Source: Costus lasius
Taxonomy: Eukaryota > Streptophyta > Magnoliopsida > Zingiberales > Costaceae
DNA length: 64,000 nucleotides
Assembly (NCBI GenBank): GCA_027563935.2
Contig: CM050453.2
Location: forward strand, 85,348,665 to 85,412,664
Direction: 5' to 3'
Shown: piece after piece, positions 1 through 11,845 of the stretch
Numbering within the stretch: position 1 is the first letter of the stretch
Layout of the letters: each line of letters begins with the position of its first letter
Notes under the pieces: generated by a model
Told to the model about the DNA's origin: nothing
The model's input: the letters and a program-made list of their open reading frames with translations, nothing else
Databases searched by the model: none
Made by a program: the position numbers and the translations under genes

Positions 1-1564
1 GGATGAAGGCTTGCGGCTTGATGGAAGAAGGATGCGCCACCCTTGTTGCTCTCGCCCCCTTGCTTGCTCACGCCTTCAAGAGAATTAGTCCATCCAGAGG
101 GGGCGACAACGGGTCTCTTTTATAAGAGCAAGAAGCGGTTTGGGATGGGTGCAAATCATGACAAGTGTGTGGCTAGGATGAAGGGTTGACAATTATGGTT
201 TGAGGTAAGGAAAGTCTCCAAGTCTTTACCATAATCCTCTCCCACTTAGCCATATGCTCCTCAAGAGTTTCCTTAGAAGCTCTCAAGCTATATCAGCCCC
301 AAGACTTGCCTCAGAGGCAAGCATACCATCAAAGGTTCAAGGGCTAGGTGCATAATGCTTCCTAATGAAGCAAAAGGCGCCTCCTTCACCCCATTATACC
401 CCTTAGGTGCCAATGGGGATGATTTCTCCCCATTATACCCTTTTAGCCCATCACCTCTTCATGACAACTTGTTATTGGGCCTCATTGGGTAATGAGCTAG
501 CCCAAACTTCATTATATTGGTTGATTAAGCAATTGGATCCAATCCAATGCAACCCAAATCCAAATGTGACCAACCATGGTCAAATTCGGGTCAACCTGCC
601 AAAAATGAAGTTTGGCTCTAATAACATTCTTCCATCTCGTCAGGCCCATTGGCACTGATGAAATCTCCCAAATAGATCCGAGTTATCGAATAACTCGATC
701 TAAAGGCTTCCCGATCAATATAAGAACTTGAGTATCTTGGTGTGCGACCTTGTAGGTTCCTTTGACGTTGGCAGTGCTGACCTAAGGTCACCATAAGCAG
801 TGAGTGGCACCTAGCAGTGCATCACTGCTACCCAAGTCATCAGAATGGATATCGACATCGACATCCCCATTATCGTGACTAGGTACAGATACATGATAGT
901 CCCTTTGCCGAACTGATATCCGATTGGACAAGTGTGTCATCACTTATTTTCACCCAATCACATGGTCATGACTAAATCAGGTCTTCACCTGGGTATGGCC
1001 ATATACTTTCAGTCATAGAACCATAGAGGAGCTCCATGGATATCAAGCTTTCCTTAGGAAGGGGCAAATCCTTTATCTATTTATTGACCTTCATATATGG
1101 GTTGTGACATACTCAATGTTAGCCTTTATAACCTCCCAACTATGGCGAGGTGTTGGGTTGCAACAAAGCATGTTCCTAACCATATAGAAGAGTCAATGAC
1201 CTCAAGTCTAAGGAACAATGCATCTCCTATCACTTGTGAGGATGACTTATGACACCAAGTTATTGCCTCACAGCGGGTCTGTCCAGTATATCTACCACTG
1301 ATATACCCACTTGTCTGCATTAGCACCTCGTGCATAACCAGCCCATATACCAGCCTCACAAGTACCAGAGCTGTCCCATATCCACTCAGGTACATTGACT
1401 GGAGACAATCATTTGAGTACAGATCTAATCTGTCTCTAGGGACATTATCATGTAAGTACACAATCGTAGATGTAGACAAACAATGGCAATGATAATGCCA
1501 GAATGATATAAATATCAGTGTTTAAGTAGTACAAAAGTAGGTCTCGGGGCATATACACCAACAA
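1..1564 (-). repeat. Copia-C LTR, cut by the window edge
   Basis: This is most of a long terminal repeat of the same copia family as 26540-28512 and 43000-44928. It shares with them the blocks around 657-740 (GGCCCATTGGCGCTGATGAA-like) and 840-1060, and it ends at 1564 in the family terminus ACACCAACA, so the LTR reads TGTTGGTGTA on the minus strand. Its other end lies outside the window, so whether it is a solo LTR or belongs to a full element cannot be told. The short open frames at 407-658 and 1126-1479 lie inside LTR sequence and resemble no protein. Confidence 0.82.
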
Positions 1565-2810
1565 GAGCCATACATCTACATTCATTGAAGATATTATCCT
1601 ATGTGAGCATCTTAGAGATAAGTTGTAAGGAAGATCTTAGATCTACACTCAAATTGCTATGCTTATTGTATAATCTTTGCAAAACATCGCATGATCTTAC
1701 TTTTCTCTTGCAACTCCTGCACAAAATTTGTTGTTACCTGTGATGTTTATGCTTGAGAACATTGTTTACGTTGTTACCATGAACATGATGGGCTAAGTTC
1801 TAAATCAGGATGTGGGGTAGCCCTTGATGACTTACTAGTTGTACTAGTTTAGCTCTTTCTGCCAAAGTCCTAGCTCGACCTTATGCGCATGCTTTGCCTG
1901 CATTACCCAGAAGTGTATGCTTAAGCCTTTAGTCGTCTAAGTGAGGTTTGTAAATCAGTATCTCAAGGAGAAAAACTCGCTTGCGAATCAGTACTCACTT
2001 ACGGGGACCATAAGGAGCTTAGACGTAGCAGGGAGACTTTAGTCCGACCGCGCGTCAGACCCATTTGGTTGAGAGTTTATCAAATCCGTTTGTGTGCTAT
2101 GCCTACGTTACCCGAAAGGGAACGTTTGAGCCTTTAGTTTCTTGTGTGGAGTTTGTAAATCAGGGGCTAGGGAAAAATCCCCTTGACAAACTGTACTCCC
2201 TTGGCGTGAGCCTCTGGATCTTAGATGCACCCGACAAACCAAAAGTGCGTCGGTACGTTGGACTGTTTCTAGGCTCTTTGCCTGTGTTGCTCGAGAGGGC
2301 GCACTTGAGCTAGGAGCTTCGCTGGGGAGGTTATTTAACTAGGGATTCTCGGGGAGGACCTCTCTTGTTAACATGTACTCACCTTGAAGGTATTAGGGCC
2401 TTAGACGTGTTAGAGAGACAACAAGTTAGACTAAATGTTAGAACTCTATGGATTAGACTGGTAACCCAGCCCGTGGGAACGGACGAGGCTATCGGAGGGA
2501 GTGACCTGCACGACGGGTGGCTAAATCCCTTGAACTAGATAGGACGTTGGTAATAGAGTTTGACTATTCGACTATAAGGAGTCAAACCGGTGAACCTATA
2601 TCCTGACACCTCTCACCATTAAAATTCTCTCGTGCAAATTCCTCTATTTACATTCTTGTGCATTTAATTAGTTCAACATTTAAACTTCACCAATTTCGAC
2701 ATCGTCTAGCTACCAAATTTGAGATCTGTCGGTACTTGCTCATTAGTCCCTGTGGGATCGATATTTTATTACTTCGATAGACTCGTGCACTTGCGGGAAG
2801 CCTACCTACA
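1565..2810 (+). repeat. Ty3/gypsy (Athila-like) LTR remnant
   Basis: No gene. The right end (about 2745-2810) carries the block that closes every Athila-type LTR in this window: CCCTGTGGGATCGATA, then TTATTACTTCGAT, then CGTGCACTTGCGG. I therefore read the stretch as the 3' part of a plus-strand gypsy LTR, truncated on the left by the copia-C LTR. Inside are three degenerate copies of a roughly 180-205 bp unit, recognisable at 1896, 2101 and 2280 by GCCTRYRTTRCYC followed by RAGCCTTTAG-like sequence. The open frame at 2065-2313 falls within these repeats and is not a believable gene. Lineage is inferred from the 3' block only. Confidence 0.6.
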
Positions 2811-2819
2811 TTCGTGGGC

Positions 2820-3850
2820 TCTATCAGGCTGCATCCATGGGATCATCATGCTGTCCTCCCTGGTCTCCACCTTAACCTCCACCACTCCTGCTATCCTCGA
2901 AACTGAACCGGTCATAGAGGAAATTCCCCATCTCCTCCATGTAGTTACCAAGCTCCTCCACATCCTGTCGAATATGCCCCATGGAGTCAGACATTCTCCC
3001 CATGGAATCAAGCATTCTTTCCATGAGGTGACCCTGATGGTATACCTCAGTGGAGAGAGCCTGAAATCCTGGGTCAAATGCACTGGCCCATCCTCTCTCA
3101 ACTCTATGTGAAGAACCTCCCGCTCTATGAGAGGAATCTGCAGCATGATGAGGTGAATCCATCCCCATATCAAATGGGTCATCTCTCCCACCCCAGGTGG
3201 GTGGTGGCAACACTAGGTGACAGTTTCCAGTTGGCTTGGTCTTTAATAGTTGTCTTCTCAGTATGAGGTAGGGGCAATGTGGGAGCCCCTGGTCCAAGGT
3301 CCAAATAGTAAACATCACCCTCTCTTACTATCATTCTCATGGCTATGCAAGATTCGATATCCAATCTTGCATTCCCCTTCGCTACTTCAACTCCATAGGG
3401 CTCAACATTCAGATAAAGGGCAATAGGAGTAATCAAACCTCCTATCACAATCGCTCCTTTCTTTGCCCTAGCAACTTTGTCCATATGCTTGATTAAAAAA
3501 GAAGGCTACATCAATAGGGTATCCATCCAACATCCCCCATAAGAAGTAAAGCTCAAATTGACGGACCATGCCGTCACTATCACCACGCCCAAATACTGTG
3601 TGTGCCAAAACTCTGTGGGCATACTTAATACGTGGATTTGAAATCCTTGAGGCTCTAGCTGAAATTGTAGAAAAGTAGGTCTCCATTGTAATTTGATTCT
3701 AGAAGACATTCTCAATGTACCCAACCGGCACTTGAGTGTATTCTCCTGATGCTAGGTGGAAAATGGACCGAATATCTCTCAAAGTGAGTCTCCTATCAAT
3801 GTTAGCCATGCGGAACGTGATCTCCCCATCAGCATGTCTATGACACCCAT
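2820..3850 (-). pseudogene. Athila env-position ORF fragment (plant transposon protein type)
   Basis: Read on the minus strand from about 3850 down, three frames join into one decayed protein. First comes a segment with FRMANIDRRLTLRDIRSIF. Then YAHRVLAHTVFGRGDSDGMV and FELYFLWGMLDGYPIDVAFF (3686-3468), then ARAKKGAIVIGGLITPIALY (3484-3179), then a C-terminal tail ending about 2872 with heptad-like MERMLDSMGRMSDSMG and DVEELGNYMEEMGNFLYDRF, probably a coiled coil. The HRVLAHTVFGRGDS / LYFLWGML core is what I know from the ORF that follows pol in Athila elements (the putative plant transposon protein family); its function is unknown. Frameshifts lie near 3485 and 3190. The related A1 copy is at 22290-23493. 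The left end abuts a gypsy LTR end in the opposite orientation, so this piece is detached from its parent element. Confidence 0.7.
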
Positions 3851-4971
3851 GCTTTAAAATCACTATTATCATTTTGTAATAGAATCAAAGTTCCTTTGAC
3901 AGATAAAACAAGTGGTGCCATAAGGCATGAAGCCTAAACCTACTAAGTTATTTTGTTTGTTTGGACTCTTGAAGTTAAATTGTAGCTAAGTGTGATATTC
4001 AAGGTTCCTTTTATAATGGTATAACTCAAGATTCATACTAGGACTCATTGGGAATTTTATGAAAAGAATTGGGCAAAACGGTAATTTTATCATTTGATAA
4101 GCCACTTAGGAATTTGGTATTAAATGATGAAGTAGCTAAGTTATGCTTTCATAGTTGATGGGAGAAGAGCTAAACTAGCTTATGATTTCATGATGAGGGA
4201 GTTAATAGAGTGATGCCACCTAATGGCTTGCATGAGAAGCCAAGCCCCAAGTGTTGCCACTTAATGGCTTGCATGAGAAGACAAGCTCCTTGCCACCTCA
4301 TGCTATTGGAGTTGCCTTCTTGCGTACACTTCATGCTATTGGAGATTTCTTTTTGTTTTGCTCGTTCCAAAGCCTGGGAGAACGAGAGCTTAAGGAAAGC
4401 GAGGGAGAAAAGGAAAGAAAAGGGGAGAAAGCAAAGTAGAGATTGATTTTTGGCTACTAAGGCAAGTTCTTAATCTTCCTTTGTAATTGTTTGCCTTTGA
4501 CTTCAATGATCTTGTACTTCATGTATGCCTTCAATTTGGTTCTGATTTCCATAATTTTTTTTTGGTAAATTCGACCCTTGGAAGAATAATCAATGTTATG
4601 ATTATAACTATGAATCCGTATGTAAAGTAAATCTGACCTTTCTTCATTCAAATGATCATAACTTTGGACTCCCTAATCCAAATTGTATGAAATCAGAGTC
4701 ATTGGAAAGAAGACTCAATTATCTTTCATTTGAGATAGCTATTGAATACCTTCGAATAGGTTATTGACCCTGTTATGTCAATTCATTCCGACCCGGTAAA
4801 TTGAAAAGAGGAAAAAGTCCACTAAGGCAAGTTTCTACCCATTGCCCTACATTTGTGCTTTTAAAATTATGATAATTTTTGTAAAACGTGTGATTATGAT
4901 TCATGGATCTATACTTTACTGAGATCAAAGGAATTTTAGGAGAATTTACCATCATATTGTAGAGTGTTTCA
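3851..4971 (+). repeat. Unassigned LTR-like stretch, possibly Del/Tekay type
   Basis: No believable coding sequence. A purine-rich run (about 4380-4445) is followed by AAGGCAAGTTCTTAATC, and there is a run of plain AT-rich text that resembles the untranslated parts of long plant gypsy LTRs; the minus-strand solo LTR at 38129-40822 has a comparable CTTGCCTTAAG...GTTCTTC block near 40488. A direct repeat containing CTTAATGGCTTGCATGAGAAG-like text occurs at 4222-4247 and 4259-4283. The right junction, near 4972, is where homology to the Athila A1 LTR begins abruptly. No TSD or terminal repeats could be found, so the assignment is weak. Confidence 0.35.
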
Positions 4972-6034
4972 AGAGCAAGTTTTTCCAGAAAATAAACCTC
5001 GACGAGCCGTTCACGGGCAGGGCCGTGCATCCACCGTGTATCGTCCCGCCAAATTTGACACCTGTTCGGTTTTTACTATTTTGGAAGCAGAATTTAATGA
5101 AATTTTATAGAGACCTTTCCAACTTAGAGACGGACATTTTGGGACTAGAATCACATGGTTTGGACGAATGGTTGTAGAGAACGAGGCAAAACGGTGAGAC
5201 CTAGGGTTTGGAGCGATTTTATTGACGGCGGGGCTGCTCCGGTGAGATTTTCTTCTTCGTTTCGACATGGAGGATCGTGCTAAACTTTCTCCCATCAAGG
5301 ATCCATCCTTCCCTCTGGTTTGATTTAGTTTGTTTGAGAGATTTCATGTATTTCACGATATATACGATAGCTTAAGCTTCTTTTCGGGGTTTGGGCTAGC
5401 CCGCTGTAAGAATGTTGATTGTTAATGCTTAATTCATATTTGGTTAAACTTATCTTTGTTCTTATTCATGTCTAGGAAGTTTTAATTCATGATTATGTGC
5501 TGGCCATGTATATTTGTGTTTTAGACGTTGTGGGAAGGACTGAGAGGTGAACCACAATCGTCGGATCCCCTTAGACTAGACTGGTGATTTCAGCCACGAG
5601 AGTTGTTGAAATCACCCGAGGAACCCTAATTCTTCACAGAACCCATTGGGTCTACTTAACCCAGTAAACCACGAGAGTAGGAGACTTGGGTTAAGTTAGA
5701 TACCGGACCATGTCCTGAGAGGGAGCGCGTTTGTACCTTAGGAAGGATTACCTTAAGAATATAGGTAAAACTTAATTATAATATGATCATTAACTTTCTT
5801 TCATACTTCAGTGTGGTGAAACCTAAAACCCTGATCTTCTCTCAAAGATCTCAAACCCCGATTGCCTGCTTTCTGTTCTGTTTTCTCTTGATTAGCATTA
5901 GTTTACTTTCTTGCATTTGGATTTAGTGACACTCCTACATTTGTTAAATCAGCTAGCTATTAATTAACTGATTAGTTAGTACTTGACCCCTAGTCCTCGT
6001 GGGATCGATACCTTTTATTACGCGATGGACTATG
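4972..6034 (+). repeat. Athila A1 5' LTR, left-truncated, first segment
   Basis: This segment aligns along its length with 24113-25180 of the 3' LTR (for example AATGAAATTTTA at 5096 and 24246, CCCTCTGGTTTGATTTAG at 5311 and 24461, ACTGAGAGGTGAACCACAAT at 5539 and 24690). The first 437 bp of the LTR, which hold most of the palindrome array, are missing; only the last module survives near 5007-5042. At 6030-6034 (CTATG) a copia-C LTR interrupts it. The final piece of this LTR, GTGCACTTGCGG to CCTATCA, reappears at 18880-18907, followed by the PBS. Confidence 0.85.
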
Positions 6035-6479
6035 TCTTGGGAAACCCCGGGGATATTTTATAAATTTTTGACATAAACATTACAGGATACATTGCACAGC
6101 GGAAGAATATTCCCGAAATAGGCCAGTCCCATAAACCCAGTGAAGATCTCTTGCGAGGGGGTCGACACGAAGAGATAGAAAATACCTAGAGCAAGGTGAT
6201 GCCGATGTCGAGGTAGGCACACAAACGTGCGCCCTCTACAGTCTCACACACACGGATGCCTCGAGTTCTCTTCTTCCACGCCCGGTGCTAGCCTCGGTAA
6301 GAAGATCCAAGCCTTTGTTCACCTTCAACACCACTTGCGCCACCTTTAAGGAAAGATACACCAAGGTGAAGAGGAGGGTAGATGATGCCGCCAAGCCTTC
6401 CTCCAACTTGCGCCAAGAGAAAGAGATGGAGGGGACTTGCGGCTATGAAGAAGAAGCCACCAATCTCTATGCTTCTCTT

Positions 6480-8147
6480 TGTTGGGGTATGCCCTTAAGG
6501 CTAATGTTTGAGGCCTTTGGGATGATTTCAGTATCATGTATAAACTATGTATAAGTTTATAAAGGCAATGGTTGTTATTCAGGTTGTTACATTATCTGCT
6601 GCTGTTATGTATACTTCTGAATAATGTCTCAATGGTGTTCAGCTTGGCTGACATTAGCATTGTCCTTAGTCGAGATATCTTGGTGAACATGAGACAGCCT
6701 TGATATGATTGAGACTAATATGTGTTCTAATCTTATAGGGTGCTTCGAGCATGGAATAAGATGTAGATACATAGGTGCATTGGATGTACTGGACAGACCC
6801 TACTTAGGATATTCAGTTGTTTGTCACAATGTGAATAATCCTTATATGCAAGCAAGTGGCATATTTCCTCTGACTTGAGATCGCTTGTGTTTCTAAATGA
6901 TGATTGGCATTGTCTTGAGGTAATTCAATATCATTTGAAATATAATGGTTATAGATTATCTTGGATAATGAGCATGAGTCATGTTAGGACACTAGTGATA
7001 GATATAGGATTGCCTCTCCTTGTTGGAGTGTGATGTTCTAAAGGGGCCCTCTCGATGAGATGATTGAGAAAGTGTATGGCCATACCCAGATGACTATGAT
7101 CATCTGATCTAATCATTTTCATCATATTGGAATTACAGGCTTGACACGCTTGTCCAATGAGAACGTCCAGTGGCAAAGGAAACAAGAATGTCAAGTGAAT
7201 TGGATTCACACTTGTGCTATGGTTTGGGTGTAGTCTTGGAAGACTCTTTCCTTCATATCGGGAGACAGTGATGTGTTGCTAGATACCCCTCTCTGATCGT
7301 GATAACGTAAGTTATCGTTACCGACATTGAAGGAAACCCTTAGGGTCGCACAATTTGATGATATGGCTTACTTATGTCAGATCGTGTGGACTGAATGGTT
7401 TTGGTTCAGTTTAAAGGAGTTTAAACTCTGATTGGAAGTGAGATCTGGTCTGATCATGTTTGATTGATTAGGGCTTGAGATCGGTAAGCTTCGATCGGGA
7501 GAATTGATGCTTGATCGATGAGATCAAGAGCATCAAGAGATGTGTGGTTAGATCTTGAGCCATCTGGTTCATATGAGATCTAGACCATAGCTTGGTTTGA
7601 TTTGGTCTTTGAACCAAATGCAATAGAACCGGTTCACATAAGTGAACGCATGGTTCAAAGTGAGAAGACGTTTTGGTTGGTTCGAAAACATGGGCGCATG
7701 GCTTGATGACTTTCTATTTTTGGAAGCCATAAGCGTTCCCACGTTGGATAACGCCTCAACGCCTCCCTCTCTTTCGAATGAATGCTTCTCCTCTCGTGTG
7801 TGTGGGTTCTCCACGAAAGAGAAGAGGTAGAGAGTTTTTGCCTATCCAAGAAGAAGAACATCTCATCTTCTCCTACACGTTGAAGGACACCTTGGAACTT
7901 TGCTAGCACAAAGAAGAAAAGGGAGTAGCCATCGTCACCTTGTGTGCGACTGCTTTGGAGGAGAGCCGCTCGCCCTCTATATTCTTCCAAGTCGCCATCC
8001 AAATAATGGCCATAGTAACATCCTATCTTCTCATTGCAAGAACTAATAGTTGATCATATGTTCATGCCCTGCGATCTTCATGAAACCCTTGTTTTCGCCC
8101 ATAAAAATTTTATATGCGCCTGAGTTAGGGTTTCGCCCCCCCTTTCA
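6480..8147 (+). repeat. Copia-A 5' LTR
   Basis: It begins TGTTGGGGTATGCCC and ends GTTTCGCCCCCCCTTTCA. It matches 13899-15566 base for base in length and is about 99% identical by eye. The boundaries are fixed by the TSD on the left and the PBS 2 bp inside on the right. The frames at 7569-8002 are chance open frames inside the LTR. Confidence 0.97.
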
Positions 8148-8149
8148 AT

Positions 8150-8161
8150 TGGTATCAGAGC
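8150..8161 (+). other. Copia-A primer-binding site (tRNA-iMet)
   Basis: TGGTATCAGAGC, the complement of the 3' end of plant initiator methionine tRNA, lies two bases after the 5' LTR. It primes minus-strand cDNA synthesis. The match over these 12 bases is perfect. Confidence 0.96.
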
Positions 8162-9970
8162 GAGGTTTTGGCTTGATCCATATGATTGCTTATTTTGTGA
8201 TCCATGTGGTTTAAAAGTAGATCTAAACATGACTTGCGCATGTTATAAATCATCATGCCAACATACATGCTAGACATTAGATGTGTTTTGGTTTTTACTT
8301 AAGTTGCGCATGATATTTGTTTTGCGCATGTTGAAGAGTTTTATCAAAAACTTATGATCTTGCGCGCCCCTCACCTAGATCTCTAAAGCGCCTACTTGAA
8401 ATACTTAGACGGGTTACTAGGGTTGAAGTCGTCAGTCTAGTCTGGACCCAACAGCCTGATCAGACCATCTGACAGCCTAGATGGGTCGGCCAGATAGCAC
8501 CTATGCGCACGCATACAGGTGGCTATAGGCCGACTGCAGAAGGGCGTGTAGCGATGTCTGATTGAGGCGCCTAGTGAACGATCATGATTAAGGCCCGGGG
8601 TCACACCCGCCTGCCAGAAATCATGTGGGACGTTCAGCCCTTAAGGCATGCATAGTTGACCACTAGGTCAACACAAGTCAGTTATGACTGGGTGCATGCA
8701 AGGGCAGTGGGTCTGACTTGGTTTGATGAGTGGATCCCTATTAATGGACCGTTGTAAGGTAGTAGGGCACACAAGGAAATAAAATTGATGCCATGGGGTT
8801 TTTCAAAATTTTATTTTCTGATTGGATCACATGTATGCTTATTTAACCTGATTGGGTGTCTATTTAATCTTATGTGGGCTGCCCTAATTTGTGTGCTGTG
8901 CTGGGGCCTGCGTGCCTGGAATTAATTGTAAATTTTTATTGTGATCTGTGTATCACACTTTAATTTATAATAATGTACAATTGACCTGCGTGTCAATTCA
9001 TGTCTAGATAGATTAAAATGTAATTTGATCAGACATGAGCACAGAGCACACATGACAGAAGCGCTTGCAGCAAGTGCCTTGACCAGGTGGGAGGTCTAGA
9101 GTTCGACTCTAGCACAGGCGCATGCTACCTGATGGGCGCATTTGAGCTGCAGAGAGGGCTTGGGCCCGGGCTGGGCCAGATAAAGTGCAAGAGACCCATA
9201 AAGAGCTCAAGTGAAGACTTGTTTAAAACTAGGGTTTTTACTTAGGCTTTTATGGGCATTTACCACATAAGATCATTGTGCTTTCTATTTACTGTTTAAG
9301 AAATATTAGCACATGCTTGATTTATTCTTTTGCTATCACCATAGATATTGCATGATAGTAAGAAGATAAAATGGACCGTTAAAATCCAACGTCTAATATC
9401 AAGCACGAATGCCTTCTGACACGAAACCTCACTGTTCTGACTATCGTTGGGGCCGTGTTGTACCCACTCAGTGGGCACGCCCATCTATCTTCAGACGGTG
9501 TGTGATTACACCTGCGTGTTACAGAGAAGGGATTTATCGCTTCTCGTTGCTCAGCATAGCACGTGGCGGTCCAGGGAGTAGGTCGGGTCAGCTTGACCAT
9601 GTAGGCTACATATGGAGCATATGTTAGCTATATGGAGGCAGCCATCTGTGGAATCAGAGACTGTGTTGTACCAACTCAGTTGGCACAGTCTACTGGATTG
9701 CCTAGATAAAGGGGAATCGCACGGGTTGGCGATTGGCATGGATAGCCTACCAGTGATTAGTGCTTGAACTCTCTGTGCATCTTATCTCGCCTGAGCGGGA
9801 CGCGGAGAGCAAGTATGAAATCTGGATCCCATCTCACTAAAAGGGTTTTACTCTTTCAGACTGTTTTATTTGATTTTTCAGTCAGATAAAATAGTGAGAA
9901 AAGAATCACTCTTAAGTCCTGGAATGATTCTAACATGGATACTGACCTTGTTGTTCTTGAATTGTTGTAG
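8162..9970 (+). other. Copia-A untranslated leader
   Basis: About 1.8 kb without a coding sequence between the PBS and gag. Long leaders are normal for this branch of copia and usually carry packaging and dimerisation signals. Two features stand out. A tRNA-promoter-like block lies near 9063-9120 (B-box-like GAGTTCGACTC at 9099-9109). A pair of duplicated hairpins lies at 9463-9475 (CCCACTCAGTGGG) and 9671-9683 (CCAACTCAGTTGG), each flanked by GTGTTGTA on the left and CAC on the right. Both are discussed under findings. Confidence 0.8.
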
Positions 9971-11107
9971 ATTCCTGCAGCAACGAACACCACAGGGCTC
10001 AATTTGCGATCCAAACTGGAAAAGGAGAAGTTTGCTGGGCCAAACTTCTCAGACTGGTACAGACAGCTTAAGATTGTTCTTAAGGCTGAGAGGAAACTGT
10101 ATGTCCTTGAGACGGCAATACCGGCTCAACCCGCAGCGAACGCCGCAAGGGCGGTTCGGGATGCTTATGAGAAGCACGTCAGTGATAGTACTGATGTCGC
10201 TTGCCTTATGCTTGCATCAATGACGCCAGCGCTTCAGCATCAGCATGAGGATTTATCTGCTATTGATATTATAGCAAATCTCAAGATGCTGTATGCTGCA
10301 CAGGCAAGGACTGAACGCTATAACTTGACGAAACTTTTCTTTCAGAGCAAACTGACTGAAGGGAGTCCAGTGGGAGCTCACATACTCAAGATGATTGGGT
10401 ACAAGGAGGCTCTAGAGAAACTGGGACACACCATCAATCAGGAACTTGTTGTAGACATTATCCTGCAGTCTCTCCCGGCCTCTTTTGATCCGTTCATTAT
10501 TAATTTTAATATGAACAAGATCGATTGTACTCCGGCAGAGTTACTGAACATGCTCTGTACCACAGAGCAGACTCTTGAGAAGGGAAAGCCTTCCTCCTCT
10601 GTCTTGCTGGTTCCTTCAAGGAACAAGAAGAAGGGGAAGAAGGGCAATGCCCCTATCAAGAGCTACAACAAGGCTCTGAAACAAAAGATAAAGTGGTCAA
10701 AGGACAACAGATGTTTCCATTGTGGCCAGCTCGGTCACTGGAAGAAGGACTGTAAAGCGCTCCAAGGAGAGAAGAAGGGAAGCAAGCCTTTCACTTCTGG
10801 CTCAGGTATTTACATGACTGAAGTCATGGTAGCTTCTTCTATTTCATGGGTGTTGGACACTGCATGTGGAGTTCACATTTGTTCAAATGTACAGGAACTC
10901 AAGAGAAGAAGACAGGTGGGACAGCATGAGGTGGACCTACGAGTTGGAAACGGGGCACGGGTTGCTGCTGTTGCTGTAGGACAATATAACATCTCTTTAC
11001 CATCTGGTTTTGTATTAGAACTTGACAATTGTTATTTTGTACCGAGCATAACTAAGAATATTATCTCTATTCCTGCTCTTGTCAGGAAAGGATTTTCTTT
11101 TGAATGA
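9971..11107 (+). pseudogene. gag: Copia-A gag and start of protease
   Basis: This is the nucleocapsid-forming Gag followed by the aspartic protease. The reading frame is open from 9971, just after a TAG at 9968, to a TGA at 11105-11107. The first codon, at 9971, is ATT, followed by CCT GCA GCA; I infer that this was the ATG start and has mutated. Counting from codon 10004, the Gag core lies at residues 1-190 (FSDWYRQLKIVLKAERKLYV), a basic stretch NKKKGKKG at 207-214, and a CCHC zinc knuckle CFHCGQLGHWKKDC at 237-250. The protease motif WVLDTACGVHIC starts at 282, with the catalytic Asp at 285. The TGA interrupts the frame that continues without shift into integrase. Confidence 0.92.
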
Positions 11108-11845
11108 AAAACTTTAAAGTGTTGTATTTCATTTGATAATATTGTTTATGCTACTGGCTCAATTAACAATGGGTTATACATGTTGGACATGGAATGTTCT
11201 GTACAACAAATTGATAATAAGAAAGCCAAGTATGCTGATGACAGCACCTTGCTATGGCATAGTCGTTTAGGCCATATTAACAAGAAGCGCATTAAGCGGT
11301 TGCATGACCATGGACTGCTGGGATCATTCTCCTATGAGGAGCTTGATACATGCAAAGCTTGTTTAATGGGCAAAATGACGAAGACTCCTTTTTCTAATAA
11401 AGGTCAAAGGGCTTCAGGTTTACTTGACCTTATTCACAGTGATGTGTGTGGGCCATTTAGTAAACATGCCAGAGGTGGCTATTCATACTTCATTACTTTT
11501 ACTGATGATTTCAGTAAATATGGTTATGTCTATCTAATGAGACATAAGAGTGAATCTTTTGACAAGTTCAAAGAGTTCAAAAATGAAGTACAGAATCAGC
11601 TAGGCCGGAATATCAAGGCACTTCGATCCGATCGAGGTGGAGAATACTTGAGTCGAGAGTTTACTGACTATCTGAAGGAGTGTGGGATTATCTCACAGCT
11701 CACTCCGCCAGGAACACCGCAATGGAATGGTGTGTCCGAGAGGAGAAATAGAACCTTATTGGATATGGTTCGTTCGATGATGAGTCAGGCTACTCTACCT
11801 TCTCCTTTTGGGGATTTGCACTGGAAACAGCTGCAAAGGTGCTAA
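11108..11845 (+). pseudogene. pol: Copia-A integrase
   Basis: This continues in the frame of gag after the TGA. In the open part from 11180 the HHCC zinc domain is visible (H27, H32, C58, C61) and then the catalytic triad D88 (HSDVCG), D151 (RSDRGGE) and E187 (VSERRN), with exactly 35 residues between the last two, so the D,D-35-E core is complete. The domain inserts cDNA into the host chromosome. A single missing base in the T-run near 11806-11810 shifts the frame just after LPSPF. The remaining integrase C-terminus and the RT lie in the next frame from about 11810, with the open frame called from 11839. Confidence 0.93.

Noticed and set aside
2065..2313. 82-codon open frame on the plus strand
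   Set aside because: It lies inside degenerate repeats of a gypsy LTR and has no recognisable motif or conserved counterpart.
3851..4971. A host gene in this stretch (frames at 4188-4651)
   Set aside because: Short overlapping frames with a direct repeat and purine runs; no domain, no splice structure that makes a longer product. LTR-like noncoding sequence is the better reading.
7569..8002. Open frames in the copia-A LTR (also at 14988-15421)
   Set aside because: They occur in both LTR copies simply because the LTRs are identical; no protein family resemblance and no promoter context.
8150..8161. tRNA-iMet sequence as evidence for a tRNA gene
   Set aside because: Only the 12 bases complementary to the tRNA 3' end are present, directly after an LTR; this is a primer-binding site. 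The same applies at 32658 and 42986.
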